Source: Euglena gracilis
Lineage: Eukaryota > Euglenida > Euglenophyceae > Euglenales
Assembly: GCA_039621445.1 (NCBI GenBank)
Contig: CP154956.1
Coordinates: 32,337,437 to 32,401,436, forward strand
Length of the DNA stretch: 64,000 nt
Direction: 5' to 3'
Part shown: positions 33,824 through 44,529 of the stretch, piece by piece
How the letters are laid out: every line of letters begins with the position of its first letter
Position numbering within the stretch: position 1 is the first letter of the stretch
Notes under the pieces: generated by a model
What the model saw: the letters and a program-made list of their open reading frames with translations, nothing else
What the model was told of the DNA's origin: nothing
Databases searched by the model: none
Position numbers and translations under genes: made by a program

Positions 33824-35775
33824 GGGAGCCCGAGGTCCGAGGGCACGGACCTCTGGGCTGATGAACAGATGGAGGTAAGACCTGATCAACCTTACCCCCC
33901 CTGCCCATCCGCCTTCACGGCCAGTACCCAGAATTGTTTCGGGTCCCCTACCCCCCACTCCACATTTCCGCTCGGAATGCTGAGCAAAGTAGGAAAGGGT
34001 TCATGGGAGAGCTGGCATGCAAACGTATTTCCGCCAGACCCTTCACTTTGCGTACCACCAATGGAATTACTCGTCCAAGCGGAAATCCGCATTCAAAATT
34101 TTTCCACGAAAGTTAAAATTTTAATTGACACTGGTTGTCGCATTGCACTGCTTTTTCGGTTGGGGTTGATACCGACCCCGCTCTTGGTAAGCGCCAACAA
34201 ACCGATCAAAATTACAACCGCGGATAACACCCCCATGTGTCGTGGTGATTTGGGATGTGTGCTCGTGATACTCTTGCCCATCATTCCGAAGCATCACTCA
34301 CAACCCCCACAATTACAACATTTCACCAATATTTGGGGTTACGAGTCCGGAATGCACGGGTCTGACGCAATTTTGGGATACCCATTTTTACGCCAGTACC
34401 GATTGGTTGTGGATTGCCACTCCCACGGTTTGCGCACAGCACCCAACACTTCATTGACACCAAAACCACCATCACCGTTGACATCCGCCATGATGACCAC
34501 CACTTTTCCAACACCGTTACCCACAATGGCAACACCGTTGTCCACCACACCAACAACCGTTTTCCACACCCGGGGTACGGAGAAAGCCTCCCCCCTGCCC
34601 AATGACACACCAAGATGCGTTCCACATGAGGCAGGGCAAGCGAGTAGCGGTACCCCCGCCGTTTCACTGGGTTACAAGACGAAAGCCCAAAGGCCTGAAG
34701 ATATATCGGTGTCGAGTAGTCGCCCAGATACACCACCACTCCGTTTCCCACCAGTTGTGCCGAATTCAGGCACATCTGTACAAGACTCACCAGCTAGTGC
34801 CATCGACACCCACTTTCACGCACACCAGTTACACCAACACACTTCCTTCCAATGTGTGCACTGCAGGAGAATTTCCACCCAATCGGATTTCGACTGTGGA
34901 TGTTTAGTTGAAAATCCGACACTAATCGCAATTCCGAATACGGAATCTACACCTAGGGATACACTTGGTTGTAGCCCGCAATGCGCGGAGATACACCGAG
35001 TTCTCCAACAACGCGGATTAACCTCGTTGTTTGGAAAAGCGAAAAGCGTTATGCCTAATCACCATCCAGAGTACACTTGGTATGAATTTGATGCGGAATG
35101 GGGAAACCCCCAAGCCTGTCCAAATTCCATTGGGATTACCCCTTGAGGTAGTGGAAGACAACCCGCATGTTTGTGGATCCATTCATTGTGTTTCTTCACT
35201 CCAACCCGGAAATCGGGTGCATGAATACGCGAAACGCGTATGGAATGCTTTCAATTTTGGTCAATATCGCATTTTGGAACGATGGTTTTCCAAAATCGCG
35301 ACATTGGCTGATTCTTTTGGTTTGACATTGGAAATCGATGCCTTTTCATCCAATACACATGCCCGTTTGCCACGTCATTGGTCACAACATTCCAACGCAT
35401 TTGATAAACTTTGGGGTGATACGGTGTTATGGATGCACCCTCCCCCAAAGCTTATCGAATGTGCGGTTGATAAAATTCTGCGGGATGAAGCCCGTGGAGT
35501 TATTCTCATACCCATCATTCCGGAAGCGGAATGGTTCACCCAACTATCGTATGTGTGTTTTTATTGGTGGGATTTACCCACAAATGTACCGATTTTTGAA
35601 GATTTTTGTGGTAAAATATTACCACCCTTGCAAGAAATCATTTTTCGCGTATGTTTTTTCGATGCATTCGGAATGTCCGAATTTGCGGTGCCGAGAAAGC
35701 TCGGTAGCCCCAGGGATACCCTGGTGGTTTCCGCAGTCATCGAGAGTGCAGGTCAGCATCCTAAGTCAGCCTAAT
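33824..35775 (+). pseudogene. Protease and methyltransferase-like linker of element B
   Basis: The gag frame reopens after the TAG. An aspartic protease has ILIDTGCRIALLF (DTG near 34127) and DAILGYPFLRQYRLVVD. A Pro/Thr-rich spacer follows, with a Cys cluster (CVHCRR, CSPQC). At about 35105 element B has GGGGAAACCCCCAAG where copy A/C has one base fewer, so the frame shifts into that of pol. The next 200 residues include LEIDAF, WMHPPPKLIECAVDKIL and GVILIPIIPEAEWF. This pattern resembles the Dam-like methyltransferase segment described in DIRS elements, with HPPP at the place of an NPP[YFW]-type motif. A TAA at 35772 (GAA in copy A/C) ends it. Confidence 0.7.
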
Positions 35776-38700
35776 TCTGTTCGCGTATTACCCGCGAATT
35801 TCACGGTGTGCTGGAAAATCCAGTATACGCGTGTGACATCGACCCCGCGATACGCGGTCCGTTCGGTGTTTGTAAGATCGAGCTTAAGGATGGAGCCAAG
35901 CCAATGCACCGGAAATGTTTTCGTTGTTCGGGAGAACGCGAACAAGCTCTCAATGAAATGATTGAGAAGCTTATTCAGCGCCAGTGGATTGTACCCTCGA
36001 AAAGCGAGTGGACATCCCAGGCATTCGTTGTTCCTAAACCCCCACACCCCTCAGGTCAGAAGAAATGGAGATTGGTGCTGGATTACCGGTACCTGAACTC
36101 CCAAACAAGGGATGATCCCTTCCCGCTCCCCCTGATCGAGGATTTGATCACCAAACAATCGGAAAACCGGTTGTGGTCAATTTTCGATCTGGAGGACGGT
36201 TTTCACCAAATGCACTTGCACCCTGACTCACAACCATACATGGCATTCGTGACATCCAAGGGTGTGTACCAATGGACGGTACTCCCCATGGGTGTTAAGA
36301 ATGGCCCAGCAATGTTTCAACGCATGATACAATGGGTTCTACGCGATTTACCGTTTGCCATTGTGTACATTGATGATGTGCTGGTGGGAACACCACCACC
36401 ATCCGCAAAATCGAGCGAGGATATCCTCGTCACACATTTCCACCATGTTTGCGCGGTATTAGCCGCTTTTCAAAAACATGTGCTTTTCGCGAAAGGCGCG
36501 AAAATGCATTTGTTTCGGATTCTCATAAAATTTTGCGGTCACATCCTCAGCAATGGACAGCGGAAAGCCGCTCCGAGTAAACTCGAAGCCATTAAGAAAT
36601 GGACCCCTGAGGTAATCAAAACGATTACTCACCTCAAAGGATTTTTGGGATTAGCCCAATACTACGCGATTTATATGAAGGACTTCGCGAAAATCGCGGT
36701 GCCCCTCACCAAACAGCTCAAAAACCGGGCTGTTGACAACACCAAAGTCATTTGGGATGACCAAATGCGCGACGCCCTTGAGAAAATCAAGGTTTTGCTT
36801 TTGGAGAATGTTGTCCTCGAAATCGCGGACCCGTACAAACCATACGTGTTGGAAGTCGACAGCAGCGATTACGCTGTTGGCGGAGTTCTTAGCCAGCATA
36901 ATGCGGCGAATGAGCTCCGACCTGTGGCTTTCTTCAGCAGAAAGTTACAGGGCGACGATGGAAAAGGTCAAGTCAAATGGAGTATACGCGAGAAGGAAAC
37001 CTACGCAATCGTGCTCATACTCCAGAAATTCCGAAGCTGGGTAGCCAGCAGCCTCGTCCAGATCCTCGTCAAGACCGACCATGAGAGCCTGCAACACTGG
37101 TACACCGAGGATTTGAACAAGGCCATGTCATCGGTCGGAAGGCGATGCAGATGGCATGAGTTCTTGAGTCAATTCAACCTTGTGGTTATTTATACCCCTG
37201 GACACACACAAAAAGTAGCGGATCCGCTCAGTCGGGCCCCTTGGTATTACCCTGGGAACCCGGATGAGGGAGACGCGACTTTTCATGGAAGTCAGGAAGC
37301 TGACGAATACGCACGTCGAAACGACGCTGCGGATAATCTTTTGGATTCTTTTCCCGTTTCACAACTATTCCTGATCGCACCAGTGCGCGGAAGGCGCCGA
37401 CGTGGAAGCACGTCCGGACCCCGGCGTATTACGCGCACGGAGTCCCCTTCCCCACTGTTCTTTCGCGAATGGGATTATAGTCGTGACCCGGTGTATGACA
37501 CCATTGTCACCAGACTTCGTAATGGCGAAGTGCTGGACAATTACACTCTTTCACCTTTACGGTTGGTTTTTCGCAATGAATCGGGTTACAAATATTGTAT
37601 CCCCCAGGACCTGGTTGATGATGTGATTTTGTGTTATCACAACCACGGTCACCCTGGGGCCCCCAAACTTCTTTCGTTGGTGGGCCGCAGGTATTGCACA
37701 ACCCTGAGCGAGAAAGAGCTTTACTCACGCTGTTTGCGAATAGCGCAACGGTGCCAAATTTGTCAAGCGGTAAAACCCCGCAGAGGTACCCCCCCTGGTA
37801 CGATGGACTTTTTCCCCGTACCCCCTGACATTTTTACATCCCTCTGCATGGATTTTCTGGAATTAGAACCGTGCAAAGGAACGGACGACAGAATTTACGA
37901 TTACGTTTTTGTTGTCGTCTGCAGGCTGAGTGGGTACATTGTAGCCATTCCATGCCAGAAGTCAGGGTTGACTGCCCAAAGTTTGGCAACTATATTTTTG
38001 GAGAAATGCATTTGCTTAATGGGTTTACCAAATGAAATCGTGAGTGATCAAGACCATTTGATTTCTTCAAGGTTTTTCACCACTTTGTGCGGTTTACTCG
38101 GAATCGAGCAACATTTTTCCATTATATACCGACCCAAAGGCAATGGTAGAGCCGAGGCAGCCGTGAAATCCGTCGTGAATATGCTTCGCCTTTCACTGGC
38201 TGACTCGCGCAGCAACTGGATATCAGTTCTACCATGGTCTTTGTTTTATATCAATACCCTACCAGGGTTGGTTTTGCCTCACTCCCCCTATAAATTAGTT
38301 TTCGGACGGGACCCTCCGGCCATAGGGGATGTCCCTTCGGAGAGACCCGCCCGAACGAGTGTCAGTTGCGAGACCTGGTTTGCGGAAGTAGAAAATCTAC
38401 GTTCTGCAGTCCAGAAGCGCGTGACTGATATTCATGCAACCAAACGGAAATCGTTTTTGCAGAATTTCAAGTCACCTGTGTATAGTCCCGGTGACCGCGT
38501 GTGGGTGCGGAATAGCCGCACTCGCATGCAGTCTTCCAAGCTGGACCCCCTCTGGCTCGGCCCCTGCGAAATCCTAGAAAGACTAGGTACCAGCGGGCGT
38601 TACAAGGTTGCATTACCGAATGGTGTTGAGGACGTTCATATGGACGACTTCAAACCATACCTGTCGCCACCGGATGGGAAACCCATCCCGTGTTTGCACT

Positions 38701-38924
38701 TCAAACCCCGTTCCAGATTACCTGAGACGGACGACTTTGTAGTCGATAAAATTATCGATCACAAAATCGACAAAGGTATGCACCTTTGGAAGGTCCGCTG
38801 GAGAGGGTATGGGCCCGAGGAGGACACTTGGGAGCCAGCAACCAGTTTTGTTGGGTATGTCCAGCAAGATTGGAAGCTGTGGAACAAGAAGCATAACATT
38901 GATGTTTCCATGACAAGTTTTTGA
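35776..38924 (+). CDS. RT, RNase H, integrase and chromodomain of element B
   Basis: An intact frame. The first ATG is at 35808, but the frame continues that of the linker upstream, so it was probably made as part of a polyprotein. RT has VLDYRYLNSQTRDDPFPLP, SIFDLEDGFHQMHL and catalytic YIDD (near 36366). RNase H starts at VLEVDSSDYAVGGVL (about 36845). Integrase has an HHCC zinc region (HNHGHPGA to CQICQAVK, 37640-37770) and the DDE residues in CMDFLEL, VSDQDH and GRAEA, then a GPY/F-like WLGPCEI. A chromodomain closes the protein (VVDKIIDHKIDKGMHLWKV to EEDTWEPATSF, about 38735-38860). All catalytic residues I can place are present, so this is the most complete pol in the window. Confidence 0.95.
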
Positions 38925-38928
38925 GAAC

Positions 38929-38945
38929 ACATGGGAAACCCATGT
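38929..38945 (+). other. Hairpin just after pol stop
   Basis: ACATGGG-AAA-CCCATGT is a perfect 7-bp stem starting five bases after the TGA. It belongs to the set of AAA-loop hairpins that recur through this element. Confidence 0.6.
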
Positions 38946-39086
38946 TGTTTTCTCTTCTTTTTATCATTGATTCTTATCATTCTTTCTTTCCGCAGACTTT
39001 TTAGCAAATAATACTCAAGCGGTTACCCTTACCAACTTACAACCACCAAACCAAACCATCCCACCGTACCGACCCCGGGCGGTATC

Positions 39087-41735
39087 ATGCTGCCCGGTGG
39101 AAGGGAGCCAGGCGGAGGACCGCCTTACCACCCCACCACTCACCCTCAACCTGACCAGTATGCGTACCGATACGGTACACAGCCACCTGCACGGACTGCG
39201 GCTCAGGGAAACCCTGAAGCCAGCAGCAGTAGCAGGATGACCCAGATGCCCGCGGAAGCGCGGCCATCTCAGCCATCAGGCTCTCGTCGCCTCCCACCGT
39301 ACGCGGGTGTGATGATCCACCGCACGGCGGAGACGATGAGCCGGGTTATGCGTATGAGCGCAAACCCGGCACCAGACCAACTCACCCAGGCATTGTGGGA
39401 TGACCACTGCCGTAAAATTTTGACCATCGCGAATACCCCTCCGGCCCTGTGGTGTATGTGCGCCCAGGCGACGATGACCGGTCTGGTGTATTACACCGAC
39501 CCGGACGCGTCGGGATTCGCGGCGGACATTACCATGCGTGACCTGGGCGTGGAAGTCCCGCCACAGGTCGCACGGCAGGTACCACCAGTTGGCACTTACA
39601 CGGCACATTTTCGTGCTCACTCCCCCGGATTACCCGAGGAAGAGACAGTGGAAGCACCTGTCCGGAGTGAACACCCACGTGTGAAAGAAAGTATTTTTCG
39701 ATCACCTGAGCGCATGCCCCGGCGGGATTATCCTGCGCAGGAGCCTGTGTCTCAGTACACCGTCTCTGGGGATTACCCCCAGGAGGCGCCAATGCCACGG
39801 GATCAGTACGTGTATCCACCTCAACCCCACCCAACCATACCTGACCCTATCCCACGACGTCCTGCGGAGGGAAACCCTCCCCCGACGTCTGACGCGACCC
39901 GAAGCGCTCGTCCGCGGGAAGCCGCGGCGGCGCCTCGCGCGGCACCAGTTCCCCCGGCACGGGATGAACCCGTTAACCCGTGGACTGGACGGCCGTTCGA
40001 GACTGAGGAGGAGCGTCAACAGTATGAATATGCTGTGACAATCCAACGACAAATAGCACGTCGTCCCCCTGTTTCCGCCGGCCAGGGATACCCTGCCCGG
40101 GCGGAAATGACACGAGAAGAGCGCCAGCAGTATGACGCTGCTGTGTCGGCTCTCACAGGAGTCCCAGCTCCATCACGATCAAGTCAACCAGCGCGACAGC
40201 AGGACGTTGCTGTGGCGGAAGCGCCTCTAGCACGGCCCTCAAGCTCTGCCGCCGGCAAGCGTGACCGTGGCCCGGAAAATCTGACGCCGCAGCCACAGCG
40301 CCGCTCGCCGAGGTCGGAAAATCCGCCCGCGGCGATGCACGTCGACGCTGAGGAGGAAGCTCCGCCAGCGCCAGACGTGACGGCAGAACGGGCACGTCGG
40401 GAAACCCGACCATCCCCAGTCGCACCGGTTTACTCGAATCGTGGTGACGCTGAGCAGGAATTTGCTCGAACGCCAAGCACGGAATCCGTGACTTACCCTG
40501 TGTTTACGCCAGAAGACCCAGAATACTGGGATTACTGGGCGACATTCGAATGGCTGTCTAACACAAAGGGTAAGGGTAAAGGTAAGGGCAAGGGTAAGGG
40601 GAAAGGAAAAGGCCAGGAGAAAGGTGGGAAAGCCCCACCTGGCAAAGGCGGAAAAGCCGCTTGGCCAACTCCAGGCAAAGGCGGAAAATCTGCCGGACCC
40701 CCAGCAGGCAAGGGCGGAAAAGCCGCCGAACCTTCGAAAACGAAGGACGATGACGTTACCGTAGTATTCACCTACCTGCAGGAGATCTGGCCGAAAATCG
40801 ACGAAGATCTCCGGCAGTTTACACACGCAAGCAACGTGATCCACCGACCACCGGATGCGGTGCTCGAAGTGGTGCAGAATCGTATGTACGATCACTGCAA
40901 ACGTTTTTTCTACAGTTCCGAACTTTATGCGTTTGAGGGATACCCTCATTCGGATGAAATTGTCCTAGACCGGATGTCCGGTTTCTGGGAGCTGTGGTTC
41001 TGGTTGGGATACCCCTGCCAGAACTTCGGCATCTTTACCGACCGAAACGGTCATACGTATGCCGACTGTTTGGGAACATGTCCTGACGACGAAACGTTCG
41101 TAGCACAGTTGAAGGAAATCTTCAACCACATGTATTCCGTCGGAGCACTGGGAATCCAGTGGAAATATTACCCCCTGCCGGAGAAACTCCAGGCGCAGGC
41201 TGCGGTAATGTTCACACGCAACCTCCAAGTATACTTGGACAGCATGTATGGCACGCTGTTCAAGGTGCTGGACGTCGACCTCGCGTACCCCCAGCGGTAC
41301 AAACTGGAATGCCAGTTTTGCAAAGAAGTTCACATTGCTGACTTCTGGGGTTTCGGAGAACGCGGAAAACCGCCTCCGACTGCCGAAAGTGCCGGCAGCC
41401 AGCCGACCAGGAGATTCCTCCTGCATCAGTGCCGGAATCCTCAGATTGGGACACAAGATCGAAAGGTGCTGAAACAGCACCGGCAGAAAATATTTCTGCT
41501 ACAACAGTACTGGCACAGGGCGTGGATTACCTACGTCCTGGAAGTCTACATTTATTTCCTGGAACAGATGACCACTGATGTGGATATCCACAGGAAGTGG
41601 TTACCTCGGGGATACACCGAGGTGGCGCCCAGACCCAATGACCCTGACCAGCGCAGGATGAACCTGCGACCGGACTGGAAGAGGCCGAAATCGGCCTCCA
41701 GGATCACCTGGATACCCAATTCGGGAATATGCTGA
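39087..41735 (+). CDS. X1: post-pol ORF with Gly/Lys-repeat tract, unknown function
   Basis: An 882-residue frame beginning 162 bp after pol. The start ATG is conserved in copy A/C (27180). The N-terminal half is Pro-rich and disordered-looking, with two related repeats (ERQQYEYAV and ERQQYDAAV). A run of alternating Lys and Gly (about 40567-40620) is followed by GKGGKA repeats. The C-terminal 300 residues look folded, are rich in aromatic residues and best conserved (FWELWFWLGYPCQNFGIF, LDVDLAYPQRYKLECQFCKE). I recognise no family. The TGA at 41733 overlaps the X2 start. Comparison with 45900-46020 shows that one base is missing near 41660, so X1 and X2 were probably one protein. It sits where env lies in some elements but shows no signal peptide or membrane span. 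Confidence 0.8.
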   Translation: MLPGGREPGGGPPYHPTTHPQPDQYAYRYGTQPPARTAAQGNPEASSSSRMTQMPAEARPSQPSGSRRLPPYAGVMIHRTAETMSRVMRMSANPAPDQLTQALWDDHCRKILTIANTPPALWCMCAQATMTGLVYYTDPDASGFAADITMRDLGVEVPPQVARQVPPVGTYTAHFRAHSPGLPEEETVEAPVRSEHPRVKESIFRSPERMPRRDYPAQEPVSQYTVSGDYPQEAPMPRDQYVYPPQPHPTIPDPIPRRPAEGNPPPTSDATRSARPREAAAAPRAAPVPPARDEPVNPWTGRPFETEEERQQYEYAVTIQRQIARRPPVSAGQGYPARAEMTREERQQYDAAVSALTGVPAPSRSSQPARQQDVAVAEAPLARPSSSAAGKRDRGPENLTPQPQRRSPRSENPPAAMHVDAEEEAPPAPDVTAERARRETRPSPVAPVYSNRGDAEQEFARTPSTESVTYPVFTPEDPEYWDYWATFEWLSNTKGKGKGKGKGKGKGKGQEKGGKAPPGKGGKAAWPTPGKGGKSAGPPAGKGGKAAEPSKTKDDDVTVVFTYLQEIWPKIDEDLRQFTHASNVIHRPPDAVLEVVQNRMYDHCKRFFYSSELYAFEGYPHSDEIVLDRMSGFWELWFWLGYPCQNFGIFTDRNGHTYADCLGTCPDDETFVAQLKEIFNHMYSVGALGIQWKYYPLPEKLQAQAAVMFTRNLQVYLDSMYGTLFKVLDVDLAYPQRYKLECQFCKEVHIADFWGFGERGKPPPTAESAGSQPTRRFLLHQCRNPQIGTQDRKVLKQHRQKIFLLQQYWHRAWITYVLEVYIYFLEQMTTDVDIHRKWLPRGYTEVAPRPNDPDQRRMNLRPDWKRPKSASRITWIPNSGIC

Positions 41736-43423
41736 TGTGGGAAGATTTCCAGATGTTTTTCGCCGCACACGAGGGAAAAGCACCTCGTTATGCGTTGCCG
41801 CTGCCTGCTTTCCTGGAAGAACTAGGAGTGTACGGCGTGACTGAGAATTGTCGACAGCAGTGGGAAGACCTCTGCCTGATCGACGACGACGAGCCGCAAC
41901 CTCCACCCGGAAGCTGGGTGAGAGCGTCGTGGCCGCCCCCATACCCCAACTCTGACAGAAGTGAAAGTATAAGCTTTTGCCGCCTGTCAGATGCACAAGG
42001 GTGCTACAGAAGCGGAAAAGACCCGCGTACTGCAGCACAACTCCACACAGAGGACTCCCCTCCGGAAGCGGAGGATGAGGAGGAAGAGGTCCCTATGGCC
42101 GAGGATGAACCTCAGCCAGCGGAACCTCCGGCACGGGAAACCCGTAGCCCATCGGTCGTGATGCTGGACACTGTGGCAGAAACTGCCCAGCGCCCAGTAT
42201 CGCCGACAGGCGAAATGACGCCTGTCCCACTGTCGCCAGCCTCACTGGGTACGACGGGCAGAACGACCCCTCCGCGGGAAAACCCGCCGGAGACGGTGTC
42301 CCACACGCCTGAGGTATTACGCCTCAAGCTCCCTGTTCCCGGGGAAACCCCGTTAACAGAGGAGCCAGTCGAGGGGCCCACTTCAGGTGAGGAGCGACGC
42401 ACCTCGCTAGGCGGACGCGTACTCGGTGGTTTGCGGTCACTCATCGCAGTTGTCACTCCACGTGGCATTGCGGCCAGTTCTTCCATAGCTGCGGCGGAAG
42501 CTGCCCAGACGACGGAAGACACACATGACACAACAGCCATGGTGGAGGATGAACCTTCCACTGCGGCGGCGCCACCGCCGGTGTCGGAAGCGACACGGAC
42601 GGAAGGCGAACAGACAGCAACGGCAATGGAGACAACAGCAACCGTGCCGGTATGGGATGAACCTGTCTCAGCACCGGTAGCGCCAGCCGAGGCACGGGAT
42701 GAACCCGCACCTCAGCGCACATCCATAGTCACTGCATCAAAGCATCCGGGCTCACGGACACCGGCGCCTGAAAAGCAGGCCGAGCGGACGTCCATGCCCC
42801 CACCGCAGGCTCAACCAGCGCGAAGTGCGCAGGGCAAGCCTACATCTACACCATTCCCCACGGCTACCCCTGGGAAACCCACGGACGCCGCGAGGGAACG
42901 CGTAGGACGGCCCTCAGCTCGGGAAACCCCTGCTGAAGGTCAACGACGCTCGGTGTCGGGGAGAAGACCCCCGTCCCAAGAGTCACCACGCACCTGGGCA
43001 AGCAAGCGCGACGCCGATCGGCGGCCCTCGGATGCTTCGGAAACCGGAAGTCCGAAGGCCCCGGCAAAATCAAAGCCGGGCGCCGCACCTTGTAAGCCCG
43101 CACCGAGATCTGGTGATCAGCCCCCACCGAAAGGCGGTGGTGGTGCTGGCGGCCAGAGTGCTGCATCCTCCTCTCGGGGATTAACCTCGGGACAAGGATT
43201 CACGCACATCACATCATCCGGCTATGGGAAAACCTCGCAGCCGAAACGTTCGTCAAAGGGGCAGGGAAAGTCCCGCGCCTCAACAGCCGAGACACCTTCA
43301 GAAGACGAAGTCATCATCGATTGGAACGCGGTCAATCAGGATGATCCTGAGATTCACGAAAAACAGGTACATGATGATCGACCACAAACTGAGGACACAG
43401 CAATGCCTCAACCGGTGGATTGA
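41729..43423 (+). CDS. X2: post-pol ORF, Pro/Thr/Ser-rich, unknown function
   Basis: Begins with an ATG overlapping the X1 stop (ATGCTGA). The homologous frame in copy C extends upstream of this ATG (EISLREHIDTRIGNVL aligns with EIGLQDHLDTQFGNML), so the present start is probably an accident of a 1-nt deletion. The first 90 residues look folded (FQMFFAAHEGKAPRYALPLP, QQWEDLCLIDDDEPQP). The remaining 450 are low-complexity, rich in Pro, Thr, Glu and Ala, then Arg/Lys/Ser and a GGGGAGG tract. No domain is recognised. A conserved TSLGGRVLGGLRSLIAVVTP segment in the middle is also found in copy C (near 46630-46690) and could be a short amphipathic or membrane-interacting helix. Confidence 0.7.
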   Translation: MLMWEDFQMFFAAHEGKAPRYALPLPAFLEELGVYGVTENCRQQWEDLCLIDDDEPQPPPGSWVRASWPPPYPNSDRSESISFCRLSDAQGCYRSGKDPRTAAQLHTEDSPPEAEDEEEEVPMAEDEPQPAEPPARETRSPSVVMLDTVAETAQRPVSPTGEMTPVPLSPASLGTTGRTTPPRENPPETVSHTPEVLRLKLPVPGETPLTEEPVEGPTSGEERRTSLGGRVLGGLRSLIAVVTPRGIAASSSIAAAEAAQTTEDTHDTTAMVEDEPSTAAAPPPVSEATRTEGEQTATAMETTATVPVWDEPVSAPVAPAEARDEPAPQRTSIVTASKHPGSRTPAPEKQAERTSMPPPQAQPARSAQGKPTSTPFPTATPGKPTDAARERVGRPSARETPAEGQRRSVSGRRPPSQESPRTWASKRDADRRPSDASETGSPKAPAKSKPGAAPCKPAPRSGDQPPPKGGGGAGGQSAASSSRGLTSGQGFTHITSSGYGKTSQPKRSSKGQGKSRASTAETPSEDEVIIDWNAVNQDDPEIHEKQVHDDRPQTEDTAMPQPVD

Positions 43424-44513
43424 GCCACTGTTCTGTCAGGGCCGAAAATGGTCCTTTGATCAGAACGTGACCTGGAATTATTACAATTCCAGCTCCCCCC
43501 GTGTTTTGGCACAATACTTCGGTGAGGAAGTCCTCATCGACAAAACAACAGAGAAACGTTTTGTGTGGCTTTGCACTGAATGCCACAAGATGTATAACAG
43601 TGCACCTGACTTGGAATTACCCCTCGTCCATGTGTGCAACCCTGTGGATCGGAAATCGTTCCACAAGGATGTATACATCCCCAACTGTGCCGCCTTGGTA
43701 TGCGCCAAGTGCGTGGACAGTTGGACCCACAAGCACAATTTTAGCTACACCGAGAGAGACGGTACGAATGTACCGATACTCTGCGTCAACTGCCGTCGTG
43801 GAACCTTCTGGCACACTGCGGAAGGCGCAGTTCGCACAATCGTGCCAAGTGCCCAGAAGCCACTGGAGGAATACTCCACCTTGCACAAAAAGTACAAGGA
43901 TTTTTTCAAATATTCCAACCTCAAGCTCGACGAATACCGCCACACGGGAATGGCCCGTGGGTGGCAGATCGACAGTGGGGCGATACGCCTCGCTGCTGAG
44001 GAAGCAGGGGTAAGATTACCTTACCTCTGGGAGACAGCGGACAGGGAAAATATATTTTTCCGCCTGTTCACAACCCAGGACCGAAACGGTCGCTGGTGCT
44101 TGCCACAATGGCCACCCGAAGAACACGGGATGACCTGGAAAGACTGGCTTGGGGCCGTATTACGACCCCATACAGTCCGCGCGGAATGTGCGTATCACAT
44201 GCCGATTGACTTCCACCCGGGGAATGCCCCGCAGGTGTCAGCCAATCACCCACGGATGAATCATTTCATCTGGCCAGCCACTCTGCCCAGAAAATTCTGG
44301 GAGAAGCTGCAATGGTTCCTCGCGGAAAGAGCGAGTGCAACCAAGCACACAGTCCCCGAAGGATGGGTTCGGGACTGGGTGGCGCCTGATTTCGAATACG
44401 AATCGCCAGAAACCTGGCTCGTAGATAGGCCACCACCACCACAATTCCAGATGGTCCTTGTGGAAGATCCCTTGGACTCCCGCCATGATTATTGGCGGCT
44501 GGAACGGATGTAA
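43224..44513 (+). CDS. X3: post-pol ORF with paired cysteines, unknown function
   Basis: A 429-residue frame whose first 50 codons overlap X2 in another frame. The start is uncertain: homology with copy C supports the frame from about 43345 (NRYMMIDHKL), and a start at the double Met near 43368 is possible. It has three CxxC pairs spaced like a treble zinc site (CTECHKMYN, CAKCVDSW, CVNCRRGTFW) near 43575-43800, with His residues nearby. The second half has many Trp and aromatic residues (LPQWPPEEHGMTWKDWLGAV, FWEKLQWFLAERAS). No family is recognised. It is conserved but broken in copy C (47640-48741), where the Cys pairs are partly kept. Confidence 0.78.
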   Translation: MGKPRSRNVRQRGRESPAPQQPRHLQKTKSSSIGTRSIRMILRFTKNRYMMIDHKLRTQQCLNRWIEPLFCQGRKWSFDQNVTWNYYNSSSPRVLAQYFGEEVLIDKTTEKRFVWLCTECHKMYNSAPDLELPLVHVCNPVDRKSFHKDVYIPNCAALVCAKCVDSWTHKHNFSYTERDGTNVPILCVNCRRGTFWHTAEGAVRTIVPSAQKPLEEYSTLHKKYKDFFKYSNLKLDEYRHTGMARGWQIDSGAIRLAAEEAGVRLPYLWETADRENIFFRLFTTQDRNGRWCLPQWPPEEHGMTWKDWLGAVLRPHTVRAECAYHMPIDFHPGNAPQVSANHPRMNHFIWPATLPRKFWEKLQWFLAERASATKHTVPEGWVRDWVAPDFEYESPETWLVDRPPPPQFQMVLVEDPLDSRHDYWRLERM

Positions 44514-44529
44514 TGCCGAAACGGCATTA
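44511..44529 (+). other. Hairpin on the X3 stop codon
   Basis: TAATGCCG-AAA-CGGCATTA is a perfect 8-bp stem whose first three bases are the X3 stop codon. Copy C keeps the inner six bases (ATGCCG-AAA-CGGCAT, near 48704). It could mark the 3' end of the coding RNA. Confidence 0.65.

Noticed and set aside
39087-44513. X1-X3 as a retroviral envelope gene
   Set aside because: No signal peptide, furin-like site, fusion peptide or membrane anchor is visible.
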